Shown one piece after another: positions 48,256 to 58,180 of a DNA stretch of 64,000 nt; within the stretch, counting starts at the first letter, position 1, and the number at the start of each line of letters is the position of its first letter. The DNA is from SpSt-539 sp964549445 (GTDB taxonomy: Bacteria > Planctomycetota > Phycisphaerae > UBA1845 > UTPLA1). The stretch is from NCBI GenBank assembly GCA_964549445.1, contig CAZJVS010000006.1:98037-162036 (forward strand). Direction: 5' to 3'. Made by a program: the position numbers and the translations under genes. Under the pieces are notes generated by a model that saw only the letters and a list, made by a program, of their open reading frames with translations, was not told the origin of the DNA and ran no database searches.

Positions 48256-50388
48256 TCAGCGCTTCGCCGCGTCGGATTCCGGCCGCTTCTCCCCACCCGC
48301 GATCCGCCCCCGAATCGCCTTCGCCTGCTGCTTTGCTTCCGCCGCCCCGGCCGCGTCCCCCTTGGCCTGCAGGATCATCGACAGGTTTACAAGTGTGTCT
48401 GCCACAGATGGATGCTCGTCGCCATAGTATTGCCGGCGGATCGCCAGCGCTTCGCGTGTCAGTTGCTCCGCCCCCGCCGCGTCATTGCGCTGGTGGAGCA
48501 TCATCCCCGCAACGTTCCCGAGGAATTGGGCCGTCTGCGGGTCGTTCCCGCGCAGCCGCCGTCGCGTCTCCAGCGCCTCGCGCAGCAGCGGCTCCGCCTC
48601 GTCGTACTTCCCGCGCCCGAACAGACACATCCCCAAGTTGGCCTGCCCCGCCGCCCGATCGAGCGGGTCGCCGTCCGGCCGACGGTCGTGAACCTCCAGC
48701 GCCTGGCGGAGATACTGCTCCGCCTGATCGAACTGTTGCTGCTCGTAGCGCAGCATGCCGAGGTTGTTCAGCGTGTCGGACACCGACCGGTCATCCGATC
48801 CGAGGACCCGTCGCCGGATCGCCAGCGCCTCCAGGAACACGGCCTCCGCCCGATCGTATTCTTTCTGTTCCCGCAGCGCCCGCCCCAGGTCATTCAGCGA
48901 CTCCGCGGTCAGCGCGTCGTCGGGTCCCAGCAGGTTCCACCGCGCCTCCGCCGCCAGCCGGAGTTGTTTCTCCGCCGCCGCGTAGTCCCCCAGCGCGAAG
49001 TAGCCGTTCCCGATCGTCGCTCGCAGCGCCGCTGCCTCCTCCGGCTGCCCCGCCAGCTCCGTCTCGACCTGTCGCGACGCCTGGTCGAGCACCTCGCGCA
49101 GCGTCACCTCCTGCCCGCGCGCCTGCGTCGGGTCAAACCACGCCAGCATCCCCTGCACGTACTTGCTTACCTTCAGCGCCCGGTCGCGCTCCCGCGCCAG
49201 CCGCGCCGCCTGCACCGCCGCCGCCACCCCAAACCCCGCCACCAGCAGCACGATCACGCCCGCGAGCGCCGTCGCGACGCGATGCCGCGCAACGAACTTG
49301 CGCAACAGGTAAGCCACGCTCGGCGGCCGCGCCAGGATCGGCCGCCGCTCAAGCGACAGCGCGATATCGCCGCGCAGCGCCGCCACGCTCTCGTAGCGCC
49401 GCGCTGGCTCCTTCTCGAGCGCCTTCAGTACGATCGTGTCGAGATCGCCGCGAAGCGCCGGAACGATGCTGCTCGGCGCAGCAGGCCGTCGATCGCAGAT
49501 CACGCGCACGGCCTCGGGCAAGCTCATGCCGCCGAGGTCGAGCGGCAGCCGCCCGGCCAACAGCTCATACAGCACGACGCCGAGCGAATAGACATCGGCT
49601 CGGGTGTCGATCTCCTCGACCGCGCCCTGCGCCTGCTCCGGGCTCATGTAGGGCAGCGTCCCGCGAATTCGCCCCGCGTCCGCGTCCAGCGTCACCGGCC
49701 CGCTCGCCGAATCAGCAATCCGCGCCAGGCCGAAGTCCAGCACCTTCGGCGTTCCGTCCGCCTCGACGAGGATGTTCGACGGTTTCAAATCGCGATGAAT
49801 CACCCCGCGCTGGTGCGCAGCCGTCACCGCATCGCACACGCGGCAGAAGAGTTCGAGCTTCGCCGTGAGCGAAAGGCCCTTGTCGCGCGCAAACGCCGTC
49901 AGCGGAACGCCATCGACAAGCTCCATCGCGAAAAACGGTGAAAGGTCCGGCGTCACGCCCGACGCATAGATCGCCGCAATCGACGCATGCTTCAGCCGCG
50001 CCAATGCCTCGATCTCGCGCTCGAAGAATTTCAGCCGCGACCCGTCCGCCAGCGGCCCGTCGCGAACGATCTTGATCGCGACCTTCCGCCGCGGTTCGAG
50101 CTGTTCGGCCTCGTAGATCCGCCCCATCCCCCCCGCCCCGATCGGCCGGATGATCCGAAACCCGGACACCCCGCCGACCTCGTCGATGCCGGCCGGCGCG
50201 GCCCGCCCCTCGCCGACCGCTCGCTGCACGCGCCCAAGCAGCGCCTCGTCCTGCCGCGCTTCCTCAACCCACGATCGGCACTGCGGGCAACTCGACACGT
50301 GCGCATCGACCTCCACCGCCGACTCGTCCTCGGCGAGGCCCGCAAAGTACAGCTCCAGTTGCTCCTCATTCGGACAGGCCGTGATCAC
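48256..50388 (-). CDS. Serine/threonine protein kinase with TPR repeats
   Basis: 710 residues: N-terminal zinc-finger-like CPNEEQLELYFAG and HVSSCPQC, kinase domain (about 75-350) with GAGGMGRIYEA, AIKIV, HRDLKPSNIL, DFGLARI, PYMSPEQAQG; one transmembrane helix (VALAGVIVLLVAGFGVAAAV); then about six TPR units ending near the C-terminus. GTG 50388 has GGGAG six bases upstream and begins at the usual ITACPNEE; the frame is open to 50457. With the ECF sigma gene upstream it matches the sigma-kinase pairs common in planctomycetes. Confidence 0.9.
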   Translation of the reverse strand: MITACPNEEQLELYFAGLAEDESAVEVDAHVSSCPQCRSWVEEARQDEALLGRVQRAVGEGRAAPAGIDEVGGVSGFRIIRPIGAGGMGRIYEAEQLEPRRKVAIKIVRDGPLADGSRLKFFEREIEALARLKHASIAAIYASGVTPDLSPFFAMELVDGVPLTAFARDKGLSLTAKLELFCRVCDAVTAAHQRGVIHRDLKPSNILVEADGTPKVLDFGLARIADSASGPVTLDADAGRIRGTLPYMSPEQAQGAVEEIDTRADVYSLGVVLYELLAGRLPLDLGGMSLPEAVRVICDRRPAAPSSIVPALRGDLDTIVLKALEKEPARRYESVAALRGDIALSLERRPILARPPSVAYLLRKFVARHRVATALAGVIVLLVAGFGVAAAVQAARLARERDRALKVSKYVQGMLAWFDPTQARGQEVTLREVLDQASRQVETELAGQPEEAAALRATIGNGYFALGDYAAAEKQLRLAAEARWNLLGPDDALTAESLNDLGRALREQKEYDRAEAVFLEALAIRRRVLGSDDRSVSDTLNNLGMLRYEQQQFDQAEQYLRQALEVHDRRPDGDPLDRAAGQANLGMCLFGRGKYDEAEPLLREALETRRRLRGNDPQTAQFLGNVAGMMLHQRNDAAGAEQLTREALAIRRQYYGDEHPSVADTLVNLSMILQAKGDAAGAAEAKQQAKAIRGRIAGGEKRPESDAAKR

Positions 50389-50493
50389 CCTCGACTCCCG
50401 ACTCGAGCCGCGCAGCCGCTTCCCGCCGCGGCCACCCTCACATTGGCCTCCGCGCACTCGTTTCTGCCGCGCGTCTCCCCAATTTCGCCCGAC

Positions 50494-51096
50494 CTACCAG
50501 TTATCTTCCATCTGCGCCAGCAACTCCCGCGCCCGCCGCAGCACCCGCCGCTTCGCCCCGAACACCGCGTTCTGCGTCATGCCAAGCTGCGCTGCCACCG
50601 TCGTCGCCGGCACGCCCTTGCATGCGAACAGCTCAAACGCCTCAAACGTTTTGGGCTCGACTTCGGCCCGCACCGCCCCGAGACACTCCCGCATCACCGC
50701 GCTGCGCCACTCATCGTCCCACAGCGCCGAAAGCTTCTCGTCGTCGGGCACCTGGTCAAAAAGATCGGTCCCTCCAAACGCCGCCGCCCCCCGCGCCGCT
50801 CGCCGCCGGTGGTTCGCGACCTGGTTCCGCGCGATCCCGAACAGCCATTCCCGCAGCCGCCCGCGCTCCCGGTCGTACTTCCCTGCCCGATATGCCTGGG
50901 AGAATTCGGCCAGCACCTGTTGCGCGACGTCTTCCGCATCGGCCGCCTTCAGCCCCAGCCGAACCGAATATGCCAGCACCAGCGGCCGATACCGGTCGAC
51001 GTACTGCCGCCAGACATCGTGATTCGCCGGGTTCTTCAGCCGCTCGAGCAGCAGCGTGTTCGTCAGCGTCAAACTCGCCGGGTCGTGCTGATGCAT
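50494..51096 (-). CDS. ECF-family sigma factor (kinase-associated type)
   Basis: About 200 residues: region 2 LLERLKNPANHDVWRQYVDRYRPLVLAYSVRLGL, DAEDVAQQVLAEF and LREWLFGIARNQVANHRRR; region 4 ECLGAVRAEVEPKTFEAFELFACKGVPATTVAAQLGMTQNAVFGAKRRVLRR. The region-4 helix has QNAVFGAK, the form seen in the sigma factors paired with kinases. ATG 51096 is the most likely start; other in-frame starts reach 51159. The kinase gene follows 105 bases downstream. Confidence 0.85.
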   Translation of the reverse strand: MHQHDPASLTLTNTLLLERLKNPANHDVWRQYVDRYRPLVLAYSVRLGLKAADAEDVAQQVLAEFSQAYRAGKYDRERGRLREWLFGIARNQVANHRRRAARGAAAFGGTDLFDQVPDDEKLSALWDDEWRSAVMRECLGAVRAEVEPKTFEAFELFACKGVPATTVAAQLGMTQNAVFGAKRRVLRRARELLAQMEDNW

Positions 51097-51315
51097 GCGT
51101 CGTCCGTCCAACCGACCGCGCGGCCCGCCATGCGCGGCCATATCTCCATGATACAACATATCTTACGGATACCTCCCAATTGGGGGAGAAAAATTGTCTA
51201 TTTCGCGGCAGATTGCCGACCGCCGGACCAATTAGAGTAGGTGATATCGCACAATCGGCCGTCTCGCTTCCTCGCGCTGCGATCGGCCCATTTCTTGAAA
51301 GGGAGGAGCTACCCA

Positions 51316-53304
51316 ATGTCTTCCGTCCAATTCCTCGCGAGTAAGTCGTGGGCGTTGGTCCTGGCACTCATGGTCGCCGCGGTGCTGTCGTGGGCGGTAC
51401 CCACTCGCGCCGCGCCGCTCTCCTGGAACAACGCCGCCGGCGGGGCTGCCGGCACCAACACGAATTGGACGCCCAACGCGATCCCCGGTGGGGCCGACGA
51501 TCTGACCTTCAATCTCAACGCCGCGTATTCGGTGACGTTCGGCGCAACGGTAACGGCGTCGCGCACGCATACCTACCGGCTCGGGACGGTAACGCTCACC
51601 ATGTCGTCGCCCCACGCCGCATCGACCGGGCTTACCGTCGGCGATCTCAATCTCGATAATGCAACCATGACGCTGACGACGGGCACGTTTACGTCAAACG
51701 CCAGCGCTGTGGTCGGCGACGCCGCTGGGAGCATTGGCACGCTTAACGTCAACGATTCTGACGCCGATTTCGTCGTTGCCGGCGCCACGTCCGATTTGAC
51801 GATCGGAAACAGCGGCGACGCAAACATGAACATCACCGGCCGCGGACATGTCGAAGTCGGGGATCAATTCATCGCCGGCGCAAGTGCCTCGTCATCTCCC
51901 ACGATCCTGATTTCCGGCGCACTGGCGACTCCGCCTTTCGGCGTGTCGCTCCTAGACGTGCTGGGAACGGGTCAGTCGCGAATCGGCGCCGGTGGAGACG
52001 TCAACATGACGATCTCGAACGGCGGCGTGGCCGACTTCGCCGGCGACCTCGTCATCGCGAACGGATCGGCCTCAAACAGCTCGGTCACGGTCCAGACCGC
52101 CGTCCTGCTCAATGCCCGGCTGCAAGTCGCCGGTGATTTGCTCGTCGGTCGAAACATATCCGGAGGAATCGCCGCTGGTACTGCCACGATCAACATTAAC
52201 ACCGGCGGAACGACCAGCGTCGACGGCGACACCTTCCTCGGCGACCCCGACGGAGGTACCGGCACGATCAACCTCGGCGGCGGCACCTTCACGGGAGCGC
52301 TGCCCGTTAACATGGAAACCGGTTCGACCATAACTGGCTTCGGCACCGTCAATGCCGATGTCACGGTCGGCCCCGGCAGCATCGTTCCAACCACCGCGGC
52401 CGGCATCACGATGAACGGGTTCATCAACAACACCGGCGCAAACGTCGTCGGCACGAAGATTCACTTCGGCGCCACGGGCGGCTACGTCGGCTCCGGCACC
52501 TGCCAGGCCGACATCACCGGCGACCCCGCCTCGTCGATCACCGCCACTGGCACGCTCTCGATCGGAAGCAACACGACGAGCGGGTTCTTTTATCTCGGAA
52601 CGCTGAACGTCGGCGGCAGCATCGTCACGATTCTCGATTCAAACGGCGCGGTATTCGGCGGGCTCACGACGATCAACAGCGGTCGGATTGAATGCGCGAA
52701 CGGGATCGGCGTTCAAAATGGAGCCACGCTGAAGGGAGACGGGCTGCTCGTGTCAGACTTGACGGTCTCCGGCGTGCTCGATCCACACACCGGTGGGGCG
52801 TTGGGAGGCCTGATCACCGTTCAGGGCGACCTGCTCATGAATACCACCGACACCGGCATCATGGACATGGAAATCGGCGGTTCACCAGGCGGATCGAACA
52901 ACGATCGCGTCAACGTCAGCGGCACGGCGACCTTTAACGGCACGATGCGCGTGAAGCTCAAGAACGGCTACATCCCGCACGTCGGCGAGCAGTTCATCGC
53001 CATCAACGCCACCGCCGGCCGCATCGGCACGTTCGACACGATCGTTCCGCCAGCGCCAACGCCGTGCAACAATGTAACCTTTGTGCTGGTCTACTCCAGC
53101 ACCGCCGCGATCGTGCTCGTCCGCCCGCCGCTTGGCTGCACCGCACTGGGCGACCTCAACTCGAACGGCGGCTGCGAGGGCCAGGACATTCAGCTCTTCA
53201 TCGAGAGCTTGATCGCAGGCCCTTACAATGCTTGCGCCGACATGAACGGCGACTGCGCGAATACGCCCGCCGACATCCCAATCTTTTTGAACTGCTTGCT
53301 GTAG
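51316..53304 (+). CDS. Secreted beta-solenoid protein with dockerin-like C-terminus
   Basis: 662 residues: signal peptide (SKSWALVLALMVAAVLSWAVPTRA), then a first segment WNNAAGGAAGTNTNWTP typical of autotransporter-like barrel or PEP-related proteins, followed by more than ten repeating beta-helix turns (such as GTFTSNASAVVGDAAGSIG and VNMTISNGGVADFAGD). The last 60 residues, GDLNSNGGCEGQDIQLFIESLI and DMNGDCANTPADIPIFLNCLL, resemble the two Ca-binding repeats of dockerin I. GGGAGGAG lies five bases before the ATG. Likely a surface or extracellular matrix protein. Confidence 0.85.
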   Translation: MSSVQFLASKSWALVLALMVAAVLSWAVPTRAAPLSWNNAAGGAAGTNTNWTPNAIPGGADDLTFNLNAAYSVTFGATVTASRTHTYRLGTVTLTMSSPHAASTGLTVGDLNLDNATMTLTTGTFTSNASAVVGDAAGSIGTLNVNDSDADFVVAGATSDLTIGNSGDANMNITGRGHVEVGDQFIAGASASSSPTILISGALATPPFGVSLLDVLGTGQSRIGAGGDVNMTISNGGVADFAGDLVIANGSASNSSVTVQTAVLLNARLQVAGDLLVGRNISGGIAAGTATININTGGTTSVDGDTFLGDPDGGTGTINLGGGTFTGALPVNMETGSTITGFGTVNADVTVGPGSIVPTTAAGITMNGFINNTGANVVGTKIHFGATGGYVGSGTCQADITGDPASSITATGTLSIGSNTTSGFFYLGTLNVGGSIVTILDSNGAVFGGLTTINSGRIECANGIGVQNGATLKGDGLLVSDLTVSGVLDPHTGGALGGLITVQGDLLMNTTDTGIMDMEIGGSPGGSNNDRVNVSGTATFNGTMRVKLKNGYIPHVGEQFIAINATAGRIGTFDTIVPPAPTPCNNVTFVLVYSSTAAIVLVRPPLGCTALGDLNSNGGCEGQDIQLFIESLIAGPYNACADMNGDCANTPADIPIFLNCLL

Positions 53305-53349
53305 GACGACGGATCAACAGCGGGCCGGGTCGCCGACGCGACTCGTGAT

Positions 53350-53380
53350 GGCCCGGCCGCGACGAGTTCACGGCCGGGCC
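53350..53380. terminator. Bidirectional terminator between convergent genes
   Basis: Perfect ten-base-pair stem (53350-53359 against 53371-53380, arm GGCCCGGCCG) with an 11-base loop, in the 83-base gap between convergent genes. There is only a short T-rich stretch on either side, but the position and stability suggest a terminator for both. Confidence 0.65.
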
Positions 53381-53387
53381 GTCTTGC

Positions 53388-54800
53388 TTACTCCGCTCGC
53401 GCCGCCGCCTGGGATGTGGTCACCGGCGCGACAAGCTCGACGATCGGCCGTCCCTCAGCCCCCGGCATCGACAGGCCCATCGCCGCGGCCAGCGTCGGTG
53501 CGATGTCGATCATCCGCGCCTGCCGCAGCGTAACGCCCGGTCGGACCCCCGGTCCGGCCACGATCAACGCCGCTTCCAACCCGGGCCGATCCGGCAGTTG
53601 GCCGTGCATTCCGTGCGTCGTACCCGCCTTCCCGAAGTCAGCGACCGGCTCGCCCGCGAGCCGCGAGCCAAACGTAAAACCGTCCGCCGGATCAAGCATG
53701 ATGAACGCCTGCGGATTCGAGCCGAGCTTTGCGATTTCACCCCGTTCGAGAATGCGCCGAATCGGACCGCCGGTCCCGGTCGCGTAGGGCGCGAGCGCGG
53801 CCCGGATTTTTTCTTGCACGGCCTTGTCGTCCGGATTCTTCAGAACGATCGCACACGACCCGCCCGACGTCCACCCCGCGGCGTCCCATTCGCTGGCCCG
53901 CTTGTCGTCCTCCGATGCAAATCGAATCAGGCCCGCCTTTCTCAGCACGACGTTGACGTTGAACTGCTTGTGGATCGCCAGAAAGCCGTGATCCGATACG
54001 ATCGCAGCCAGCGTCCGATCGAGCATGCCGGCCTTGCGATAGCTTTCGAGCAGCTCGCCGATGCAAGTGTCAATCTTCTCCAGCGCTGCGATGCACTCGG
54101 GACTCCCCGGCCCGTGGCCGTGCTGTTCATGATCGGCGTCAACCAAATGCAGTAGCATTAGCCGCGGTTTGTAGGTTTCGACGATGTAGCGCGCCACGCG
54201 CGTCAGAATCTCGTCGTTGCCGACGCTTGGGCCGAGGTCAAACTTGGTGAGCACCGCCGCCAGCAGGTCGCGCGGTTTGCTGGCTGCGGACATTGCAATC
54301 AGTCGATCGTCAAACTTCTCCGGCACCCACACTTCCGGAAACAGATAATCGGCCGGCGCACCGGCCGTCACCGGCCAACCCACCGCCGCGGTCGACCACC
54401 CGACCTGCTTCGCCGCATCCAGAATCGTTGGAACCTTGATGCTCGAGTAATCCCAATACCACCGACCGGTCGACGGGCCCGACGGCGGATCAAATACGCC
54501 ATTGGCGAGAATGCCGTGCCGTCCGACCGGACACCCAGTGATCAGTGTCGTATGCGACGGATACGTCACCGTCGGAAAGACCCCCAGCACACCGTCGGCG
54601 TGGCTGCCACGGGCCATCAGAGAGCGGAGGATGGGGATCTTCAATCCATATTTGTCAGCGTTCGCATAGTAGTCGCCGCGCATCCCGTCAATTGAGATGA
54701 TCAGCAGTCCCGGCGCGGGCACGTCATTGCCCGCGTTCGCGACACCCCCGATTGAGCTACCAACAACCGCGGAAAGAAGTACAAGACGCGACATTCTCAT
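53388..54800 (-). CDS. Exported nucleotide pyrophosphatase/phosphodiesterase-family protein
   Basis: Alkaline phosphatase-superfamily enzyme of about 470 residues. ATG 54800 (or 54794) gives a signal peptide; the frame is open to 55118, but that is the antisense of the neighbouring gene. Metal and catalytic sites: IISIDGMRGDY, FPTVTYPSHTTLITG with the Thr nucleophile of the ENPP group, LVDADHEQHGHGPGS, VSDHGF and GMHG. The fit is to type I phosphodiesterases/nucleotide pyrophosphatases. Divergent from the amidohydrolase gene with 36 bases between starts. Confidence 0.88.
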   Translation of the reverse strand: MRMSRLVLLSAVVGSSIGGVANAGNDVPAPGLLIISIDGMRGDYYANADKYGLKIPILRSLMARGSHADGVLGVFPTVTYPSHTTLITGCPVGRHGILANGVFDPPSGPSTGRWYWDYSSIKVPTILDAAKQVGWSTAAVGWPVTAGAPADYLFPEVWVPEKFDDRLIAMSAASKPRDLLAAVLTKFDLGPSVGNDEILTRVARYIVETYKPRLMLLHLVDADHEQHGHGPGSPECIAALEKIDTCIGELLESYRKAGMLDRTLAAIVSDHGFLAIHKQFNVNVVLRKAGLIRFASEDDKRASEWDAAGWTSGGSCAIVLKNPDDKAVQEKIRAALAPYATGTGGPIRRILERGEIAKLGSNPQAFIMLDPADGFTFGSRLAGEPVADFGKAGTTHGMHGQLPDRPGLEAALIVAGPGVRPGVTLRQARMIDIAPTLAAAMGLSMPGAEGRPIVELVAPVTTSQAAARAE

Positions 54801-54836
54801 TCTCGTATTGTACGCCCCAACTCCGGGAGTACGAAC

Positions 54837-56111
54837 ATGACGACAGCCGTCCGAGCGTTTGCAATCTTGATTCTGCTGGCTTCGACCGGCATCGCCGCCG
54901 ACTGGCCAAGACCGCCGCTGCTGCTCGTTGGCGCCGACGTTCTCGACCCCAGCGGCACGAAGTTGCTTACCGGCCAGCAGGTCCTGCTCGATGAAGGACG
55001 AATCACTCGTATTGCGGCAAACGCCGAGCCGCTTCCGACCGAGATACAGCGAGTCGATCTGACCGGTCTCACGCTCGTCCCGGGTCTGATCGATTTGCAC
55101 TCCCATCTCCTGCTCCATCCATACAACGAAGCCGTGTGGGATGACCAGGTCTTGAAAGAAAACGTCGCACTGCGCACTGCCCGGGCCGTCGCCGCCGCGC
55201 GGGCCACGCTTGATGCCGGCTTCACCACGCTGCGCGACCTCGGCACCGAAGGAGCGGGCTACGCCGACGTCGGCATTCGTGACGCCATCGCCGCCGGAAT
55301 CATTCCCGGTCCACGCGTCTTTGCGTCAACACGCGCCATCGTCGCCACCGGGTGCTACGCGCCGCAGGGATACGACCCGCGCTGGGACATGCCGAGTGGC
55401 GCCGAAGTCGCCGACGGCGTCGATGGCGTGCGCCAGGTCGTCCGACGCCAGATCGCCGGCGGCGCCGATTGGATCAAGTTCTACGCCGACTACCACCGCC
55501 GGCCGGGCGCCCCAACCACTCCCACGTTCTCGCAGGAGGAGATGAACGCGATTGTCGCCGAGGCAACCGGCGCCGGCCTGTCCGTCGCCGCGCACGCAAC
55601 AACGAGCGAGGGCATCCGCCGCGCCGTGCTGGCCGGCGTGAAGACGATCGAACACGGCTACGAGGCATCGGACGAGGTCCTCGCACTGATGAAGCAGCAC
55701 GGCGTCGCCCTCTGCCCGACGCTCGCTGCGGCCGAGGCCTATGAAATTTACGCCGGCTGGAAACCGGGAACACCGGAACCGGAGCGACTGAAACGGACCA
55801 AGCAGACGTTTGCCCGTGCGCTGAAGGCCGGCGTCGTCATCGCCAATGGCAGCGATGTCGGGGTATTTCCGCACGGCGAAAACGTCCGCGAGTTGGAGTT
55901 GCTGGTGGCCTGCGGAATGTCGCCCGCCGACGCGCTGCGTGCAGCGACGGCGACGGCCGCGAAGGTACTCGGCCGCGAGACCGATCTGGGGCGAATCGCC
56001 GTCGGCGCGCGCGCCGACCTGGTCGCGGTCAAAGGAAACCCACTGACCGACGTACAGCCGCTGAAAAATCCGATCGTAGTGATCAAAGATGGCCGTGTGG
56101 AAAAACGCTAG
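54837..56111 (+). CDS. Exported amidohydrolase (imidazolonepropionase/prolidase-like)
   Basis: 424 residues: signal peptide (AFAILILLASTGIAA), metal motif DLHSHLLLHP (H-x-H), a carboxylated-Lys region around DWIKFYADYH, AHATTSEGIRRAV, EHGYEASDE and NGSDVGVFPHGENV. The order matches the exported metal-dependent amidohydrolases related to Xaa-Pro dipeptidases of the M38 group. Substrate may be a dipeptide or aryl-amide. GGGAG lies about eight bases before the ATG. Confidence 0.85.
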   Translation: MTTAVRAFAILILLASTGIAADWPRPPLLLVGADVLDPSGTKLLTGQQVLLDEGRITRIAANAEPLPTEIQRVDLTGLTLVPGLIDLHSHLLLHPYNEAVWDDQVLKENVALRTARAVAAARATLDAGFTTLRDLGTEGAGYADVGIRDAIAAGIIPGPRVFASTRAIVATGCYAPQGYDPRWDMPSGAEVADGVDGVRQVVRRQIAGGADWIKFYADYHRRPGAPTTPTFSQEEMNAIVAEATGAGLSVAAHATTSEGIRRAVLAGVKTIEHGYEASDEVLALMKQHGVALCPTLAAAEAYEIYAGWKPGTPEPERLKRTKQTFARALKAGVVIANGSDVGVFPHGENVRELELLVACGMSPADALRAATATAAKVLGRETDLGRIAVGARADLVAVKGNPLTDVQPLKNPIVVIKDGRVEKR

Positions 56112-56124
56112 CGACCGCTGCGAC

Positions 56125-57018
56125 CTAGGACAGCATCGGGTGCCACCCGGCGTCGACCCAGAGCTGACCGCTGACCGCCGAATTGCGAATCATGAAGACG
56201 ATCGCGTGCGCGATTTCCTTCGGTGAGATGAGCCGCCGCAGTTGAGTCTGCGGCAGGATGTTCTCGCGAATGAACTCGTTCCCGAGCGCCGACACCATGC
56301 CGGTGTCCGTATAGCCGGGGTGGATGATCGCCGAGCGAACCCCGTGATAAGTGGCTTCGGCCGCCAGCGTCGCCTGCGCACCTTCCAAGCCCGCCTTGGC
56401 CGTTGCGTACGACACTTGGCCCTTATTGCCCGCCGACGAGACGGAGCCGATGAAAATGACGCAGCCCTCGATCGGCTCCGACGGCTCCCAGCGCTTCATG
56501 CCGCGTCGATGGCGATCCTCGGCCACGCTCGCGATCGTCTGCATCGCCCAGTAGATCGGCGCGGTCAGATCGACCTCGATCACGCGTCGGAAGTCCTCCT
56601 CCGAGTAAAGCTCCGCCCGCCCGGTGTCCTTGTTGATCTTCACCGCGAGCCGGTCGCGCGTGATGCCCGCCGCCGGCACGCAGATCGATACGGGGCCGAA
56701 CTGCTCGCGCATGGCCGCAAAGACGCCGCGGCGGAACTCGCCGTCGGTCGCATCTCCACGAAACGGAATCAGCACGCGGCGTCCGAGCCGCTTGTTGATG
56801 TCATCGGTGATCTGCGGGAGTTCCGGCGTCATATCGACGACGGCGACCGCCTTAACGCCCTCCCGGGCCAATTCAAGGCATGTCGCACCGCCGATGCCGC
56901 GGGCGCCGCCCGTGACGACGGCCACCTTCTCCGACAGATCGAGACGCACGTCGTGCCAGGCGTCATCCGGTGGCGTTGCCGGCAGATGACCGCCGTTCAT
57001 GCGATCGTTCAGGTTCAT
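56125..57018 (-). CDS. phaB: SDR family oxidoreductase, likely acetoacetyl-CoA reductase
   Basis: 297 residues of the short-chain dehydrogenase fold: a 27-residue N-terminal extension, TGGARGIGGATCLEL (NAD(P) binding), GDATDGEF, catalytic Ser in FIGSVSSAGNKGQ and YATAKAG (Y-x3-K). As last gene of the phaA-phaE-phaC-phaB operon it would reduce acetoacetyl-CoA to (R)-3-hydroxybutyryl-CoA with NADPH. Substrate assignment is by context; SDR members vary. Confidence 0.8.
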   Translation of the reverse strand: MNLNDRMNGGHLPATPPDDAWHDVRLDLSEKVAVVTGGARGIGGATCLELAREGVKAVAVVDMTPELPQITDDINKRLGRRVLIPFRGDATDGEFRRGVFAAMREQFGPVSICVPAAGITRDRLAVKINKDTGRAELYSEEDFRRVIEVDLTAPIYWAMQTIASVAEDRHRRGMKRWEPSEPIEGCVIFIGSVSSAGNKGQVSYATAKAGLEGAQATLAAEATYHGVRSAIIHPGYTDTGMVSALGNEFIRENILPQTQLRRLISPKEIAHAIVFMIRNSAVSGQLWVDAGWHPMLS

Positions 57019-57052
57019 CGTCAGGGCCCCTTTCTTCCGGCCGGCGCTGGGC

Positions 57053-58150
57053 TCAAAGCCGGTCCGATCGTTCCTCTAGCCAGTCGCACACCTTGGGCCA
57101 CAACTCGCGGTGGGCCTTGCTGCCGACGGCCATGCCAATGTGTCCGGCGGGGAAGGTGATGGTCTTTCGATCCGTCGAGCCGACGGCGTCATTAAAAGTC
57201 AAGCTTTGGTTCGGCGGGACGAGGTGGTCATTCTGCGCGATGAGATTCAGAATCGGGCAGGTGACCTTCTTCAGATCCACGCGCTCGGTGCCCACCTCAA
57301 GCTGCCCCTTGATCAGCCGGTTCTGCTGGAACATGTACTTCACGAATTCGCGGAAGATCTCCCCGGCCACCGGGATGTTGTCGTTCAGCCACGTTTCCAT
57401 GGCGAAGAAATCTTCCAGCCATTTCTCGTTGTCCATGTTCTCATAGAAACTGAAATACTTTTCCACGAGATTTTGCACCGGCTTGAGCATCAGGAACGAG
57501 CTCTGCAACCACTGCGGCGGTGCGTTGCCGTACACGGCGATCATCTGGTCGACATCAAAAATCTTCTCATCGGACCAGATACTCAGCAGGTTTTCCTTGT
57601 GCGACCAGTCGACCGGCGCCGTCAGCAGTATCAGATTCTTGACCTTCTCCGGCCGCAAAGCCGCGTAGATCGCGGACATGGTTCCGCCCATGCAGTACCC
57701 GAGCAGGTTGATCTTGTCCTGTCCGGTCCGCTCGCGGATGCAATCAACGGTGTTGTCGAGATACCGCAACACGTAGTCGCGCAATCCCAGATCGCGATCC
57801 CCATCGGTCGGCACGCCCCAATCGAGGTTGTACGTATCGAATCCGCGATTGACGAAATGACTGACGACGCTCTTGCCCGGCCGCAGGTCGAGGATGTAGG
57901 GCCGGTTGACCAGTGCGAAGACAAAGAGAAACGGCGTCTTCACCCGTTGCTCAACGTCCGACTCATATCGCAGGAGCCGGATGCCGTCCTCGCGCCGTAC
58001 GATTTTGGACGGCGTGGCCCCGACCTGTACCCGCCGCATGACCTCGGCAATCTTCGGCATCGCCCCCATCTTGCTCAGAAAGTCCTGCCACTGCGCCGCC
58101 ATCGCATCCGGCGAAAAACCCCACGGATTGGTCGTTCCTGCCGTAGACAT
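57053..58150 (-). CDS. phaC: Class III polyhydroxyalkanoate synthase, catalytic subunit
   Basis: Polymerises (R)-3-hydroxyacyl-CoA to PHA granules. 365 residues, the length of class III PhaC (class I is about 590). Lipase-like box GYCMGG with nucleophile C153 (151-156), RPYILDLRPGKSVVSHFV near 83-100, NDHLVPP and GHIGMAVG for the Asp and His of the triad. Needs a PhaE-type partner, which is encoded just upstream. Confidence 0.93.
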   Translation of the reverse strand: MSTAGTTNPWGFSPDAMAAQWQDFLSKMGAMPKIAEVMRRVQVGATPSKIVRREDGIRLLRYESDVEQRVKTPFLFVFALVNRPYILDLRPGKSVVSHFVNRGFDTYNLDWGVPTDGDRDLGLRDYVLRYLDNTVDCIRERTGQDKINLLGYCMGGTMSAIYAALRPEKVKNLILLTAPVDWSHKENLLSIWSDEKIFDVDQMIAVYGNAPPQWLQSSFLMLKPVQNLVEKYFSFYENMDNEKWLEDFFAMETWLNDNIPVAGEIFREFVKYMFQQNRLIKGQLEVGTERVDLKKVTCPILNLIAQNDHLVPPNQSLTFNDAVGSTDRKTITFPAGHIGMAVGSKAHRELWPKVCDWLEERSDRL

Positions 58151-58180
58151 CGTGCGTCGCTCCTTGCTGGCCCGGCCTGT

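Noticed and set aside
47958..49941. Two long plus-strand frames (636 and 590 codons)
   Set aside because: Antisense to the kinase-TPR gene; Pro/Arg/Ser-rich low complexity without family resemblance.
54801..55118. N-terminal extension of the phosphodiesterase gene
   Set aside because: It is antisense to the amidohydrolase and would hide the signal peptide at 54800.
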